Shown here: positions 14,780 to 28,703 of the stretch, piece by piece | Layout: every line of letters begins with the position of its first letter | Numbering within the stretch: position 1 is the first letter of the stretch | Assembly (NCBI GenBank): GCA_023333565.1 | Contig: JAJKFH010001865.1 | Coordinates: forward strand, 2,914,001 to 2,978,000 | Direction of reading: 5' to 3' | Source: Puffinus mauretanicus | Lineage: Eukaryota > Chordata > Aves > Procellariiformes > Procellariidae | DNA: 64,000 nt | Position numbers and translations under genes: made by a program | Notes under the pieces: model-generated | The model's input: only the letters and a program-made list of their open reading frames with translations | Database searches by the model: none | What the model was told of the DNA's origin: nothing

Positions 14780-15120
14780 CTTAATGCAAATCTAAGCCAT
14801 GGCTATTTTTGATGCAGTGACTGAACTCATAACTTGTAGAATGAAACAGAAACATTTGTCAAGAGCTGCAAACCAATTGTTGAAAGGCGTGCATTTGTCA
14901 TGGGATGTTAAATATAAATTTACACAAGTGCAGAAGGTTTTGCTGTGATGAGCCCTTTACAGAAATAGTTAATTAATGTTCAATTTAAGCTTCATTCATG
15001 GCAATTAGCAAAGCCCATCTTAGTAAAGTGTCTTTAGCAGCCAATATTTGTCATCTGGAGAATGGAACAGATCACATAAAACCAGTTATGAATATGGGAG
15101 TGATTTAGAGTTTATTAATA
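14780..15120. promoter_or_regulatory. Candidate conserved non-coding element
   Basis: AT-rich but complex (not low-complexity) sequence with TTAATTAA at 14969-14976, CAATTAG at 15002, CAATTTAAG and ATTTGTCAT motifs. The look is that of homeobox-bound vertebrate enhancers. Conservation was not measured, so this is pattern-based inference only. Confidence 0.25.
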
Positions 15121-18100
15121 ATACAAAGAACAAACCTGTTTTCTGTCTCTTCAAGGAATCATTGTAATTTGCAGATTGCAATGCAAAATGAGATGGAGCA
15201 CAATGATTAATCTGTGAGCTACAGAATAACTACTATACGTATAACAGATGTCTGCTGTGACAAGGGGCACATTACCTCCGTGTTTATATTAAGAAAGAAG
15301 AGGGATTCAACTGTTTTATATGGGAGAGTTGTGGGAAAGATCTCAGAAAGCCCCCTATGAGAAGGTGGGGAATTATAAATATTTGCAAGTGTTTATTCAG
15401 GTGCCAAGCACAGTACACTGGTGAAACATGGCCTGAATGCAAAGGGGAGTGAGGGGGAAAACATCTGATCTAAATGTTACTGGATTCATTTCACTGGTAC
15501 GGATATTGACTCAGTTCATCTTACTTGGCCGACACCAGCCCTGAGCCAAAACTTGCATGTTCATTAACATCAGCTGTACAGAGGACAGGATTTTTCAAGA
15601 TAAAATCTTGCTGGAGACAGAATACTATTAAAGGCAGTTACTTCTGAATAATTAGAAACACAGGAAGCAGCTTACTTCATAAAGGTGGGTGGATGTCAGG
15701 CTCTTTGGAGAGATGGCATCAGCTACCCTTCTGCTTTCCTTGTGCTAAGCTTTGGCTTTGGCAGCAGCTGATGCCTTTGCTCTTCTCCCACCACCACCAC
15801 CACCAGTTTGCAGCACTAGCCCACGTTCTTCGAGGAACATGAGAAGTCCATCTGCCTTTGCCAGGATGGCAAAAGGAAGGTGGACAGTACCACTGCCTTT
15901 GAATGAGCTGCTGCAAGGATTTGGTGCCAGCCCCTGTTGCATTGTTGGGGTCCTCTTCGACTTCTGATGGGAGAATGTAAGTATTGCTGCCCTAAACGAA
16001 AAAAAACCCGGCGAAGCAGACAATAGACATAAAGCATAGGATTCAGCTAAAGTCACCTACATATGACTATGTCCCCATGTGAGTTAGGTGCTTCAGGTAC
16101 CACCATGCTCAAATCACCTCATCTAAAAGTGTGGAGCTGTAACTGATCTGAACAGCTCTCTAATCTCTATTGAGCACACTTTGCCCACAGACATCTATAT
16201 GTAGGTGTCCTTATTTACAAACTGAATATACCTATATTTTGTCTTTATGAAGGAGAGACTATGAAAACTAAGACATAGTGCTGCCGTTCGTTGAGATGGG
16301 CCCTCCCTTCTCACCTGTACCTCTGACCATCCAGAGACTGAAGTTCTGGGGGTCCTGCCAGTGCTTATATCCAGTGATTACAGCATAGGGCACTCACATC
16401 CATTCTCCTCTCTGAAAACTGATCCCATGCTATAAAAATGGGGGAGTCACAACTGGCTGTTTCTCTCCCGTTTAACAACTTTCAGCAGTCCGAGTAACAC
16501 ACACTTCATTCCAAAATCTTGCTGTTTAAGTTTGCCCCCTAAAGGGAAACAGCTCCAGTGCCCATCAAATCAGCTCCCTTTCTTCCCAACCATTGCCTGT
16601 GAGGAGGGGAGCTGGGAAGGGAATGATTCCAGAGCGCACCCAGCTCCATTTGCCCCCAGGGACACCGCCAGGAAACAATCCCAATTAATTCGGCCTTAGG
16701 AACGCTGTCATCTGTACCGACACAGGAAAATCATGGGACCATGGTCAGCTGACGATTCCTTTGCCCACTGCTCTAGGTGGCTGGTAAGAATTATTTTGCT
16801 AAATGATGATAAACAGGGGAGGGAAGAAGTTAAGCTCCAATCTGATACACCCTGAGGCTTCCCAAAGCCTGGCAAGGAAGCAGGATAGCAGCTGAGTAGC
16901 TGGGTATGCACAGTGTTGATTAGCTCTGCTTTTCTTACCATCGATGGCATCAACTTCCAATTTCATTTTGAACCACTTCCAGAAGAACTCAGATGAAAAA
17001 AAATCAATTTACGTTACAGTGTCAGAGAAAACTGAAATAGATCATGTCCAACTGGGGAAAAAAAATTAATCAAATCTGCACCTTAGTTGAACAGAGAGTA
17101 ACTCACTGACTGACTAGCTAAGCATGCTGTATATTTGGGCACAAAAGATGTGTTTGTGAAATCCCAACTGACTTCAAAAGTAACAGAATCAGGTCTTTCA
17201 GAAAACAATCTATCAAATATACAGTCACTAAATTCCACAGGCATAAGTGTAACTGTATTTATTTCACAGTGGTTATTGGTATAAAACTGCAGTATCACCA
17301 GGCAGCAAAGCAATATTTGGCTCACTCTCCATTGAAGAAAACTGAGAAATGCTGTACATGTAAGATTTGTAGTATCTGATGCCTGCCAGTTCTCTCCATG
17401 CTTCTAAAATATCATTTTCAACTGAGACCTGGCAATCTTATGTATATCTAAACAGTCCCAAACTATATGCTGTACAAAATGTGCCAGGATCACAAAACAA
17501 AGTATTACTGAGAATGGCTTTTTCCTACAGAATAGAAGTTATTTCCCCTTAAACAGAAACTGGAAGTGCGACTATAAACTCTGAATCCAATTTCATCTCT
17601 AATAAGAAGCCATTGGTCCTGCACTGTCACTAGTAGCACCAATTAAAATTCTCTTTATTAGAAATTATCATCCCAGGAGGGAGGAAAAGGGACACATGAC
17701 ACTCTTTTGCTTGACCTCTGGACATCCCACATGCATCAGAAGTCAGACTACGAAGCAAAGTGAGAAAATAAAATCTCATATAGGAGATGCAAAGTAATAT
17801 AAAGTGGATTCCTTTGGAGAGGAAACAAGCACCTCAAGCCAACTGACTTGAGCAGGCAGCCGAAGGGAAAGCGAGCCACAGTGCTGCAGAACATGCAGGA
17901 GCCCCGACAGACGAGCTGAGTGCCTGGGAATGTATAGGATTTCAGGACTGCCTAGGTTTGTCTTCTACACTGAATTTCATATGATATGATTAACAGAATG
18001 ACTTGCAGCAAAAACAAGACAGTATTTGCTAAGAAACCACTCAGCATAGTTAAAATAACAGACTAGTCAGAGGAACGCAACAATCCCACTTTTTCCCTGA

Positions 18101-18788
18101 TTCATCTGCTCTGCCTGAGAGTGTGGGGAGGTGAGAGGAAGGAGAGCAAGACTTCCAGTTTGCAAAGCAGGATATAAGCAAGGGATGGAGTACTGTGGTC
18201 TGCTACCGTAGCACTCTAGTGGTCTACTATAACCTTTACCGAGACTGCGGACACAAAGGTCTACACTTACCTTCCAAAATCCAAAACAAACAAAACAGAT
18301 AAACCCGAGGAAAAGCAAAATGAAAAAGAAACTTAAGATAATAAGAAACATCAAGGAAGAAACCCAAACTCTTCTACAGGAACAGCTTCCTGGCATACTT
18401 TAGCCCTAAATCCTTTTATTTTTTATAGGAAGAATATAGAAAGCAGCAGGCTGAAAAATGGTGAAAAAAGGAAGCAAATCCAGATGCCATTTTGCAGCTG
18501 CACTTGTCTGGAGCAGGCATTTATACTGAAGCTAAAGGGTATATAGAGCTTTCAGATCAGAAGAATCGCCTCTTCTGCACAGGTGTAAGAAGCTACAGAC
18601 GCTGCAAACCAACTGCAAGGCAATTCTGACTGAGAACGTTCACATGTAATGGGAGAAAGGCCTCTAATAATCTACAAAGCAAAAAGCAAAGCTATGGAGC
18701 AGCCTTTCAGAAAGAGTAGGGGGACTAGAACTCAAGTCTCATAAAGACAAATTTCTCATGTAGATGATATGGCTGTCTAGGTTAGCAG

Positions 18789-18840
18789 TAGACTGACTAG
18801 GTGATTCAGGAGGTCTTTTCCAATCCATATCTGTATGTCT
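18789..18840 (+). mobile_element. CR1-like LINE extreme 3' end (eroded)
   Basis: TAGACTGACTAGGTGATTCA, then GGAGGTCTTTTCCAATCCAT parallel the CR1 3' end GGACTAGATGATCTC..GAGGTCCCTTCCAACC. The usual ATTCTATG tail has decayed. It supports a sauropsid, bird-like genome. Confidence 0.6.
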
Positions 18841-21800
18841 CCACATAATGAACACAATGAAAGATGACAACTGTGACGCAAAGGCCACACATCACCACCT
18901 CCCAAATATTTCTGCTGAGGTGACCTGCTCACTTGCATGTAAGTAAATAAAGTAGATCCAGAAGGAAGTAAGGTAAGGTAATTCCTGCAAACTAGCAGCA
19001 AAAGGTTGGTAGGGAGCTGAAACATCAAAATTTTGACCAAAAATAGTTATATGGTTAGCAAAGTTTAATTTTCATCCACGATCCTAGTTTTCCAGAACAC
19101 CAAAGTTCATTAAGTCCCAAAGTGGAAATTTGTCTTCAAAAGTGCTTACCAAGCCACAAATACAGTCCCATTAGCAGCAGGTTCTGGGTACCCAGCGCTG
19201 TAACATAGAGGCAGAAGCCCCAGTCTGAATTTTGCTGTTCAGCTTGGTCCTTCAAGTCTTGGCACTGTGTGAGAAAGGCACTCCAACTCTAATGCTTGTA
19301 CCAGCCCAACCATCTCTATGTCATTCCCACAGGCACATTCCTCCCTCGGACAAATTGGGGGTGGTGGTGGTAATATTTGGATTAAACTGATCCACCTGGA
19401 AGTGATCCAGTTCTAATCAACACTATTAAAAGAAAACCCCACTTTCCCCTCCATTGCCAAAAGTAAGCCTTAGTCTCCCAGATCATCCAGCACTAATGAA
19501 CTCAGATCCATTTTATGTAGCTATTCACGTATGGTCAGACAAAATGGAAAAAACAACTGCTGTCTTCCAACATATTAAAAAGATTCAAAACAGTTCAATC
19601 CCAATCATCACATTGGAAAATACGTTCACCACACTTGCAAAAATTTAGGACCACCTTTTATTTAATTATTTCCAGGAAATAATGGAAGATTTCTATTAAA
19701 AGTTAAATCCCAGGATCACTGTTAGCAGAATGCACAATGTATGAGATCCTGGTTTAATACAGCTTTCAGGAGTTAGATTTTCACCATGCTTCAAGATGTA
19801 GTTTGAAACAAATGTCTGGCTATTAGTTGAACCCATTACTATAAAAGTGAGCAATACTGTAGCGACAGAACATGTGAACAGCTGAAAGAAATACAGAATC
19901 ATGAATTCTAAGCAAATAAAAACCTTTCATAAAGGAAACATTCCAAAATATATTTCCAAACAATGGTTGACTGCAACCAAGTAATTCACACCCCGTTGTG
20001 AAACAAACATTAATAATTTCTAGCAGACACTAGGGCTCAGAAGCAAACAATGATCCCCCCCTCCTTTCCCCCTTCTCTTCCAGGCTGGTTTACCAAAAAT
20101 GTGTGATTAAAAGTAGGATATATTAAGTCAAAGAACTGAACTCACTTGCAGCTCTAAAGGGAGAGTAGCTTAATAAAGGTATTTTTTCCTCAAGTGCTAT
20201 TTCTAGCAGAACGCTCTTAAAAAAAAAATCCACAGGCTTCAAAGCCAGCTTAACACTTCAAAAAAATGCTTTCTATCAAAAGTATTTTTGGCATGAGCTT
20301 TGGCTATTGTTTTCAGCACTCCTTCTTCCAAAGGCTGGTATGCTGTAACAGAGCAGCTACAAGCGCAGACCTCACATAGGTGACCGTGGCTGTACACACT
20401 GATTTTGCAGTTACTTGAACTTGCAAGGAGCTCAAGGAGCTGAGTGGGGACAATGTTCACATATGCTATGTGTTAAAATAGCCATCACTTTTGCTTAAAA
20501 TGACTTTGCACTTCAATGCAATTAATATTTTCCTATTGAAACTATAGAGCAAATTTTATCCTTAGTCAATGAATGCTTTAAGTTGTTTAAGGTACACCAA
20601 TAATACTAATAAAACTCGGAATGTTAAAAGTCAAGGGTTTTTGCTAAAACTGGTGAGTGACAATTTCCGGGACTTTCTTAGACAGGTAGGTATGAGGAAC
20701 AGCAATTAAATGTAAAGCTCCTTAGGGCACAGGTCTGCAGAGGCCCTGCAGGCTTCTTTCTGGCTCTTCTGGTTTGCGCAGCTGGGTCATCCTTCTCCCC
20801 AGGACCTCTCCATCACTAGATGACTAACCACGTGTCTGTTTTCTCTCTGGCATTATGCCCAGCCAATGTCAAAGGGAGGGAATTCGCTCATGAGTGAACC
20901 TCAAGGAGGTCAGAAGTTTTTTAGATCTAGTTAATCCCTGAAAAGTTTGGTCAATTTGGGAAAGCTGTATCCCCATCTGGAATAAAGACCAGTCCGCTCA
21001 TGGGGCCTAAAACCTCAAAAAAGCAGACTCTCCGGAGTTTTTTAGCATTCTTAATATCAGAGAAGAATTAAAGTGCAAATGCTTTTTTCATTTTTAATCA
21101 TTAACATTTTCTGGTTGATGTTTTACCTTGTTATAAACCCCGAGGCCGTTTTCATTTTACCTAACCCACTCACCTGTGGCTGAGGTAGCAACTTGGGCAT
21201 TTCAGAGGTTTGATTGCCATGCAAAGATTGTGTGTCTTTTTGATACCATTTGCACTATCATTATCAGTGTGCACATCCTACTGGAAAAAAACCACCCGTG
21301 TTCTGAAGAGTTTAGCTAATGCTGAATTTCTCTGTTCAAAGAACAAGTTTGTTGAAGCCTGATGAGACTGACCCAATTTTACAGAAATCTCAAGAATCTG
21401 TTACTGCCCAGTAACAAAAGCACAACAGAAATCCAGTAATAAAAGCACTTTAGCAACAAAGTTACATGCAAATGATTTTGTATTACGAGCCGTTTTAAAA
21501 TGCCATTCTAAAGCTTTTCCTTCTAAAACTTTCTGTGAAAGTTTTTGCCCCAATTAAACCTTAAAGATACCAGAGTTTTTAAAGGTAGAAATTCGAACAT
21601 TTTTACTGTTGCAAATGGATTGTAGCATGTCATGTTTCAGGTGGATTATTCAAGGTTTCTGGATGACATGTTTGCTGTCTTCTTTCCTCCCTCTTGCATT
21701 CTATAAATAAAAATAATTCAGTTTTAATGCAGCCCATCCTTTGATATAATCTGTATGGAGCAGAGACTTTTCTATCTATCTATGTATTTCCATGATACTT

Positions 21801-24299
21801 AGAACAGCAAAGACTCAGTTGGACTCTGTAGTACAAGTATATACAGCAAGGATGCTACAGAAAGCGAGAGATGACCAATGTGTTGCTTCTGTTGCACCAC
21901 TCTAAGCATTACTTAAATTCTGAGGTTGAGGTTGTTGTAGAAAATCTGTGATTCTCTGAAAGAATTGGTCCCAGGAGTTTATTTTGGTTTCACTTAGGAA
22001 GCTGGCAATACAACTGCCAGCTAAAAAATGCTAAAAAAGATGTCTCTTGCTTTTTTGTCTTGCTTGGAGAAAGGAAATGCTTGCCTCTTAGTGGTTCTGA
22101 TTAGCATAACATGGCTCCTCTGCTGTGAGCGGCAATAATGCCCCTCAAGACAGAGGGAACAGTCAGTCAAAGCCTACGTTAATATTTTCCCTGTAGATTT
22201 TTAGGATTTGTAACATTAGGGCACCACATCTCTGGCTCTTATACAAGTCCCCTGAAAGTCACTACCACAGGCTCTCTTCACCACTTTGAGCAGGCAAACT
22301 AGAAACGATAAAAAGATTTTAGAGAAAAGCCATTCTGTCTCCTACCTCTGTGCATAATTCCCAGATATTTCAGTGCAAGTTCAGCTTCCCTGCAGGAAAG
22401 AAGAAGCAACAGCTTTTGTCTGTGAAGACTCCAAAGTAGACCTTGTCCTCCACGCTCAGAGTCCCTCATGACTTCTCCCTGGCTGGATAACTGAATGAAT
22501 GAACCCCAAAGACAATCTTATTAAGAAAATTATTATGGAAGCCTGAACCAAAACTGCAAACAGGACTCTCTGTGTCTTAGGCAATACACAAGTGTTTGGA
22601 TGAACCCAAAACTTCATTTTCTGCTTTTGTCACTGAACACACCTAACCATGTCAAGACCTGGCCCACTGTTCAGGTGTGCCAGAACAACCAGACAGACAC
22701 CTACACTCTGCTTGGACCCTACTTGAGGAAGTAGAAATAAAAGCTTTAGAAACTCCAACACATCACAGGGGACAAATGGCATTACATACAAATGCATTAC
22801 ATCATAGAAAATTTGCACACCACAGGGAAAAAATAAAGGAAAAAAATGTTTAATTACAGACACTCTTTAAGCCTCATTTGGGTCTTTTTCCTACCACTTC
22901 TCTCCTCCTAAACCCTCAGCATGGAAATTAGGCTCACACAGACCACTTACATCCCCATTTCACACCGTCCAAAAGTTCAGCTGGATTGAGTGTTCAAGAA
23001 TCTATTTCTGGGGGGAAGGAGTTAGCACAATCACCACTTGCAAATGGTTTATGGAAAAAAGAGAGAGAAATTAAATGGATCTCAGGCCCACACTTAGTGA
23101 ATAAAATACTGAAATTCCCTCACATATGGATGCCAAAGGTAAGCTCTATGTGTGTATATAGAAATATAAAACTACACAGGGTTACAAAGCAGAAGCCATG
23201 CCATGTTTGCTTAACAAATGAAATATAGATACTTAAATTAAAATTAAACAGTCAACTCTTTGTTATTGTAGTAGAGCCAAACCAGTGTAAAAATCCATAG
23301 AATAAATAATCTATATAATCCTCCGGATAAAGTAATTCAACAGAATAACTTATATCAACTCCAAGAATTTGCTTATGCCTGTCTGCATGACTAGGTCTCC
23401 ATCTTTAATTTAAACTGCAAATAGAATATGCAGTTATCTTCTGTAGGGCTTTGCAATTGCTTTTCTCTAAATTGGCTGTAGGATTCAGCTAGTCCTTCAT
23501 CTGGATGGGACGAGATATGTCATACAGAGAGCCCTGTTTGCTATTTTGGTCCAGGTTTTCATAATCAATTTCTTAATAGGATTATGTTCAGGGTTCATTC
23601 AATTATCTCACCACAGAGCCTGAAGTTTTCCTTAGCACTACGCTTTACAGCAACACTCCTATTCTTGCTGTCCCATAGAAGAATGTCATTTACTCCCTAT
23701 TTATTTGTTGTTATTGGCACACAGCCCAAATGGCATAATGCTGAGCGTGTCCTTAGAAAATAGACGGAAGAAAAAGGTAGAAATCTTTTCCAAGCCAAGT
23801 GTACAGCATGAAGGAGAGATACTCTGACTGCTTAGAAAATATTTAATTGAAAACCCTCAGAAGCATGAAGCATTAGCAGTCAAAGAAGGGGGAAAAGCAG
23901 GAATAAGTAGGATCACACTTCTCTGAAATCTGGAATGTCGCTGCTGATTTCCAGAAGAACCAGAGGCATCTCTTTGAACATCCCGATAGACACAGATTGT
24001 CACTGCTCCCTCAGCCTGCAACAAGCTCCTGAGGGCAGCTACAGAAAGTCCTCAGGCGAAAACCAAGCCAAGTTTTTCTTTTTTACAGGTCCTGTCCAAG
24101 TATTTTGACACCAAAATTGTTTAGAAAACAACAGTAGTGTGGGTCAGACTCTTGAGAAGTTACACCAGGTGCAAGGATATTAACTTCAAAGGCTGTGCAC
24201 ACTGTGTAAGACAGCACAGGGCTTTCTCCTATTCCCTCATCTTGATAAAAAGAACCACAAGGTTTGCAGGGAGAGGGGTTGTTTGTCTGTTTGTTAGGT

Positions 24300-24690
24300 A
24301 CACAGATATACCTGACGGCGACAGACTTTGCCTGTGGCGCACCATGGCGGTGCGCTCACCCCTGCGCGGATGGATACCCGGGAGGGACAGAGGCACGCAG
24401 CTACCGCCTCACAGCGCGGGCTGCGCACCCGCAGCGATTTGTACGGAAACCTGCACACAAGTGCCGCTCCGTCCCGCCCCACCGGCAGCCACATCCCCTC
24501 TGCCACCGCGGCTCAAGCCACCCCCTTTACCGCTCGCCCCGTTCGCCTCTGCGCACCCCCACCCAACGCCCCGAGCCCTTCCGCCGCGCCGCTCCGCCCC
24601 CCCTTCCCGCCTTGCGGCGCGGAGCCGCAGGGCCCCCAGGGCAGAGCCAGGCTTACAGCGGGTAAAGGAAGGGGCGCTTGTCGGGGGAAA
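24300..24690. promoter_or_regulatory. CpG-island-like block, possible unrecognised promoter
   Basis: A sharp rise in G+C and CpG density against AT-rich surroundings, with several CCGCCC / GCCCCGCC-type boxes (for example near 24472 and 24594) and GCGC runs. It contains ACCATGGCGG in good Kozak context at about 24341 and a possible splice donor (AGCGG-GTAAAG) near 24661. An open frame across it (24137-24754) has Pro/Arg-rich, low-complexity translation typical of GC-rich chance frames. Promoter function for a non-coding RNA or distant gene is an inference; no downstream exon was found. Confidence 0.5.
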
Positions 24691-25399
24691 AAAAAGACCA
24701 AAAAAAGGCCCAGCCAAAGCCAAAAAAGCATCTGGAAAATTCCCCTACCACTGAGTAGTCCAGCAGTGAGATGGCACATGAAAAGTCTGGGAGCGCGAAC
24801 TCAAAATTTTTTGTTAGAGCCATAACAAACAAGGACTTGCACCAGTGTTCCCACTGCTTGGTCTGATTTTATTTTTTTTTTTTCCTTAAAATTCATTCTT
24901 GGAGCAAAGATTTCTCCATAGGAAAAAAATAACTTGACAGAGCTTTTCAAAAAGTTTGTTTCAACTAATCGTTATTATTATTACACAAAACAACCTAACA
25001 CCTTTTTTTCTTGTTGTTAACTTTAAATCCCAAACTCAAGGTGATTTTTGTCAGTTTAAAAGCCAGCGTACACCTGATCTTGCGTAAGGGGAGAAACCAG
25101 ACTACTTCATGAAATCGATTCAGAGGTGTATAATGGCGTTTGTCTTCCATTGCAGACACCATCCACTTCAGCAAAGCACATGTGTGGATGGCCTTTGCTT
25201 TTTTCTTTTTTTCCTTTCTTTCCCCTACCCTGCTAACCACCCATAGCATCAGTCCTCAGAGAAGGAGGGTCAGGCACACCTCGGGGCACACAGCTTTTCT
25301 CACTGGCAGATGAGCTCAGCTGTGTCCGAGGACTTAATGTTTCCTACACGAGTGTGAAAACCCTCAGATAAGGGGAGTAAGACAAGAGGGTGGCAAGGC

Positions 25400-25770
25400 A
25401 GCGTTACCAAAGAGCAGTCGGGGTCCCAGCCCCGCAGCGCTGAGCAGCACGTGGGAATGGCTCTGCACTTCCCTGCATCATCCCCGGGCCTCAGCCCTCC
25501 TCTACACCCTCTTCGGACAAAACCCACCACCTCCTAATAGGCTAAAGCAAGCACTGCACGTATTTCCTTTAAATGAGGGGCTCACCAACCGGCGTGCCAG
25601 TCCCACAGGGTGACAGACCAGCTGCCAACAGCTGTGGGGTGCAGCAGTGGGGAGCTCTGCTCCACTTCCCGAGGAGACAGCCAGCCCTGGGGCAGAGAGC
25701 GGCGAGCGGCCTGGGGCTGCAGGGAGGGACCTCCGGGGCTCAGGCTGGAGAGGGGGCATGCGGCAGAAGG
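25400..25770. other. GC-rich patch
   Basis: Elevated G+C with some CpG, in the kilobase following the stronger CpG-rich block. Several overlapping open frames on both strands are a by-product of composition. No gene is recognised. Confidence 0.5.
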
Positions 25771-28672
25771 ATGGGGGGAGAGGAGAAGGCATGTTTTGTG
25801 CACATGCAGTAGAGGTAGTAGTAACCTAACCCGCGGTTATTGTGGGTATCGGAGAGGTTAACTCTGGGGAACTGTGCTAAGCAGTTTCTGTGCAAAATTC
25901 TACCCGTTCTGCCAGAACACTGATGGCGGAAGAGAATTAGGGTAAATGAATAGATCCTTCACTGAATGTATGTATTCCTGAAGTTCAAAGTGTTTTCCTA
26001 GTTCACTGAGCAAATCCTCATTTGCTAGGACATTTCCAGTCACTTAAGTTTAGAAATCCAGTCAATTATGAAAGAGAAGGAAATTGGATTATTCCTGTAT
26101 TTATCTTCTAGTAAAGCAAACTCTTGCAGACTATACTTAGTGACCTAAGAGGGGAAAAAACGTGGAACTTTAGAAGGATTTTAAGTCCTTGTGGGAGAAA
26201 GGACCTAATCCTGACTGCGACAGTATTCTGACAGTTATAAGAAAAAAATAATGCATCTCTTTAAATTCATTTTATATATTTTGTATTGTACCTATATATT
26301 CACTGGAGAGCGTAACTGAATCATAAAACAAGATATATTATGAGAAATGCAGTGTAAAATATACATTAGCTGGTTAAGGCTCACGTGTCTCATAAGCCAA
26401 AGCCAAAGAGTGTTCAGTCTAACTAGCCATACCATCAGCATGAGCTGAGGAAAAAGGGGAAAAAAGGCTTTCCCAAGCCAGAAACCCATAGTGGAAGGTG
26501 CTCAGAGGAGGAGGATTAAGCTTGCTGGCTGACAGATGCTGTTCTCCACTACCCTGAGCAGACACGAGGTCCCTGGGCGGGCAGGGTAATGGGCTCTGGA
26601 GCAGTCTCCACTCCTTTCACTTAGCTAAATTGCTGAAACTGATTATTCCAGGTGCAAAGCAGCAGGTTTTTTCCGGTGGGTGAGAGTGTGTGCATGTTTG
26701 CAGACAGGTTTCACACAAGCACACTTGAAGCTTTGCTCTTCTGGCGAGAAGAGGGTTGAACAGTGCATGCACTACGCTACATGGAGGTAGGGAAAGAGCA
26801 GATGCTCTTGGCTAGCTACCAAGGCAAAACTCCCAATCTGAAAATATATTATTTTGAGATGTTTAACATCCATTTGGTGCAGATAGGGACTGAGGGTGGT
26901 CATTTAAACTGAACTTTCGTCCTTGACATCACAGAGGATGTTTAGTAGGGCTTCCAGAAATGCACACACACCTGTCTCCAAGGGCTTTAAAGTTGGGACA
27001 GTAATATTTAAATCAGCTGAAACAGCTACAGAATAAGATAAAATCTCTTCAGGTTAAAGAACGGACACTTTGGCGATTCTCTCCCTCCTACCTCAGTCTT
27101 TACCCACCCCCAAGCACATATACTTTAGGGTACGATTGCATTAATCACATTTGGAAACCTTTCTTTTGCTAATGCCAGTTGTTTCTCCTTCTTGATGGAC
27201 CAGATTTTTTTTTGCTAATGTTATATAAAGCATCTATTTTTCAAGTACTGCTAACAATTTTAATATGACTTCCCTGCACACGCAGGTGCCCTTAACTGCA
27301 TTCACAATAGTGCTCCCAGAGCATGCTGTATCTAAAGGTAGACAAGTTCACTGCAAGGATCGAACATATTCAGTGTCTTGTATGTTTTCAGTGAGTATAA
27401 ATTTCTTACCGCTTGCTCTGCTGCTATGCTGGAAGAAGCTTGTGAGGGCCAGATTTTAATGTTACAGTAGAAAGACAGGTTAAAGACACACCCAGAAGAA
27501 AGTCTCAGTTTTCAGCACAAATTTACACGGCCAACTTTGCAAATAAAAGCCTACTGTTTCACGTGGCCTTGATTCAAAATCCTAGAGGGAGTTCAGTTGT
27601 TTCCACTCCAAAGAAGCAAAATATTTCATTGTCCTCTGAGATTTCTTACATATTATGTATAAACCTTCAGACATCAAAATGAGTGCAATAAGCCAAGCAT
27701 ACAAAGTAAATGATGTATTTTTTGAATTGTTGTCTGCAGCAAGTGACCATGAGAACGAGCAAGAGGAATATAAGCTCTTCCTTCGTCTATAGTCATGCTT
27801 TTCTACTTTCTTGAATTCTTTCAGATTATTTAGCAAGGATCCAATTCAAAATTTGTTGGAATAGATGGCTATGCCTATAGGAACAAGCCCTACTTCAGCA
27901 TGGTCCAAAACCTCTGAGATGAGGAAAAGAAAGAGAGAGAAGATACTTTTTCTTTATTTGCAAGGACTGATTTCTCATGCAAGGAATAAAGAGCATCTCT
28001 GTCCTCCTGAAGATACTTGGGAAACCCTGGCAGGGCAACCTGAAGACCTGCTCTATTGCTTTTGTCCGTCTTGCATCTGAATGAGCACTTTGCTCTTAGG
28101 CAGCTTCGTGTGCCCTGGAATGGATATTTTTGGTTCAAGAGCTGGCCTAAATAAATAAAGAGCAGATCACTGAAAATTTTGTTTTTGTTTTCTTGGAAAT
28201 GATCCCACGTTTCATTCCAAATCAAGCAAACACTTGGCAGGACCTAAAACATTTCAGTCAGAACTGGTGCTCCCCCAAACACACCCTCGTTCAGCCGAAT
28301 GGTGAGGACATTTACCCGAGGCATGCAAAATTTAGGTTCAATCCCATTCTCTAGGTAAGGTTATTTAATTTTTATGATCTGCCTTCTACATGCCTTGCTC
28401 TTCAAGTGATAAGGGTCAGCCGGGCACAGTTCCCTCACTCCCTTGTTCACACCACAGAGCTTTGTTGGAAACACTGGGCTGTTGCCTTGAGGAGGAATTG
28501 GATTGCATCTCCCACTCCCAGCATGTCTCACCTCTCAGTGCCTGTCCTGTCGCATAGTTTTTTCCAATGAATATCTGCATGTTAATAAAGGATGGCATAG
28601 CACTACTAAGTCACCCCGAGGAAGATCTGTCTCCAAATACCCTTCAGCCTTGCAGTTCATACCCTGTCCTTC

Positions 28673-28703
28673 GGGGAGCTGGGGGGGCGAGGGATGGGGG
28701 GGG
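28673..28703 (+). other. Candidate G-quadruplex motif
   Basis: Four G runs of 4, 7, 3 and 8 are separated by loops AGCT, CGA and AT. This fits the usual G3+N1-7 quadruplex pattern. There is no gene nearby to regulate, so its role, if any, is unknown. Confidence 0.7.

Larger units (their letters stand above)
8800..24299. other. Intergenic DNA, centre-left
   Basis: Mostly AT-rich unique sequence, with two regulatory-looking blocks (9540-9800, 14780-15120) and one CR1 tail. No coding exon, tRNA or other RNA gene was recognised. The stretch 21050-21290 also looks complex and non-repetitive but shows no clear signal. Confidence 0.6.

Noticed and set aside
24137..24754. A 205-residue plus-strand open frame across the CpG-rich block, with a lysine-rich C-terminal end
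   Set aside because: The translation is Pro/Arg-rich low-complexity typical of GC-rich DNA, the Lys-rich end comes from an A-rich run, other frames are open too, and no family or partner exon is recognised.
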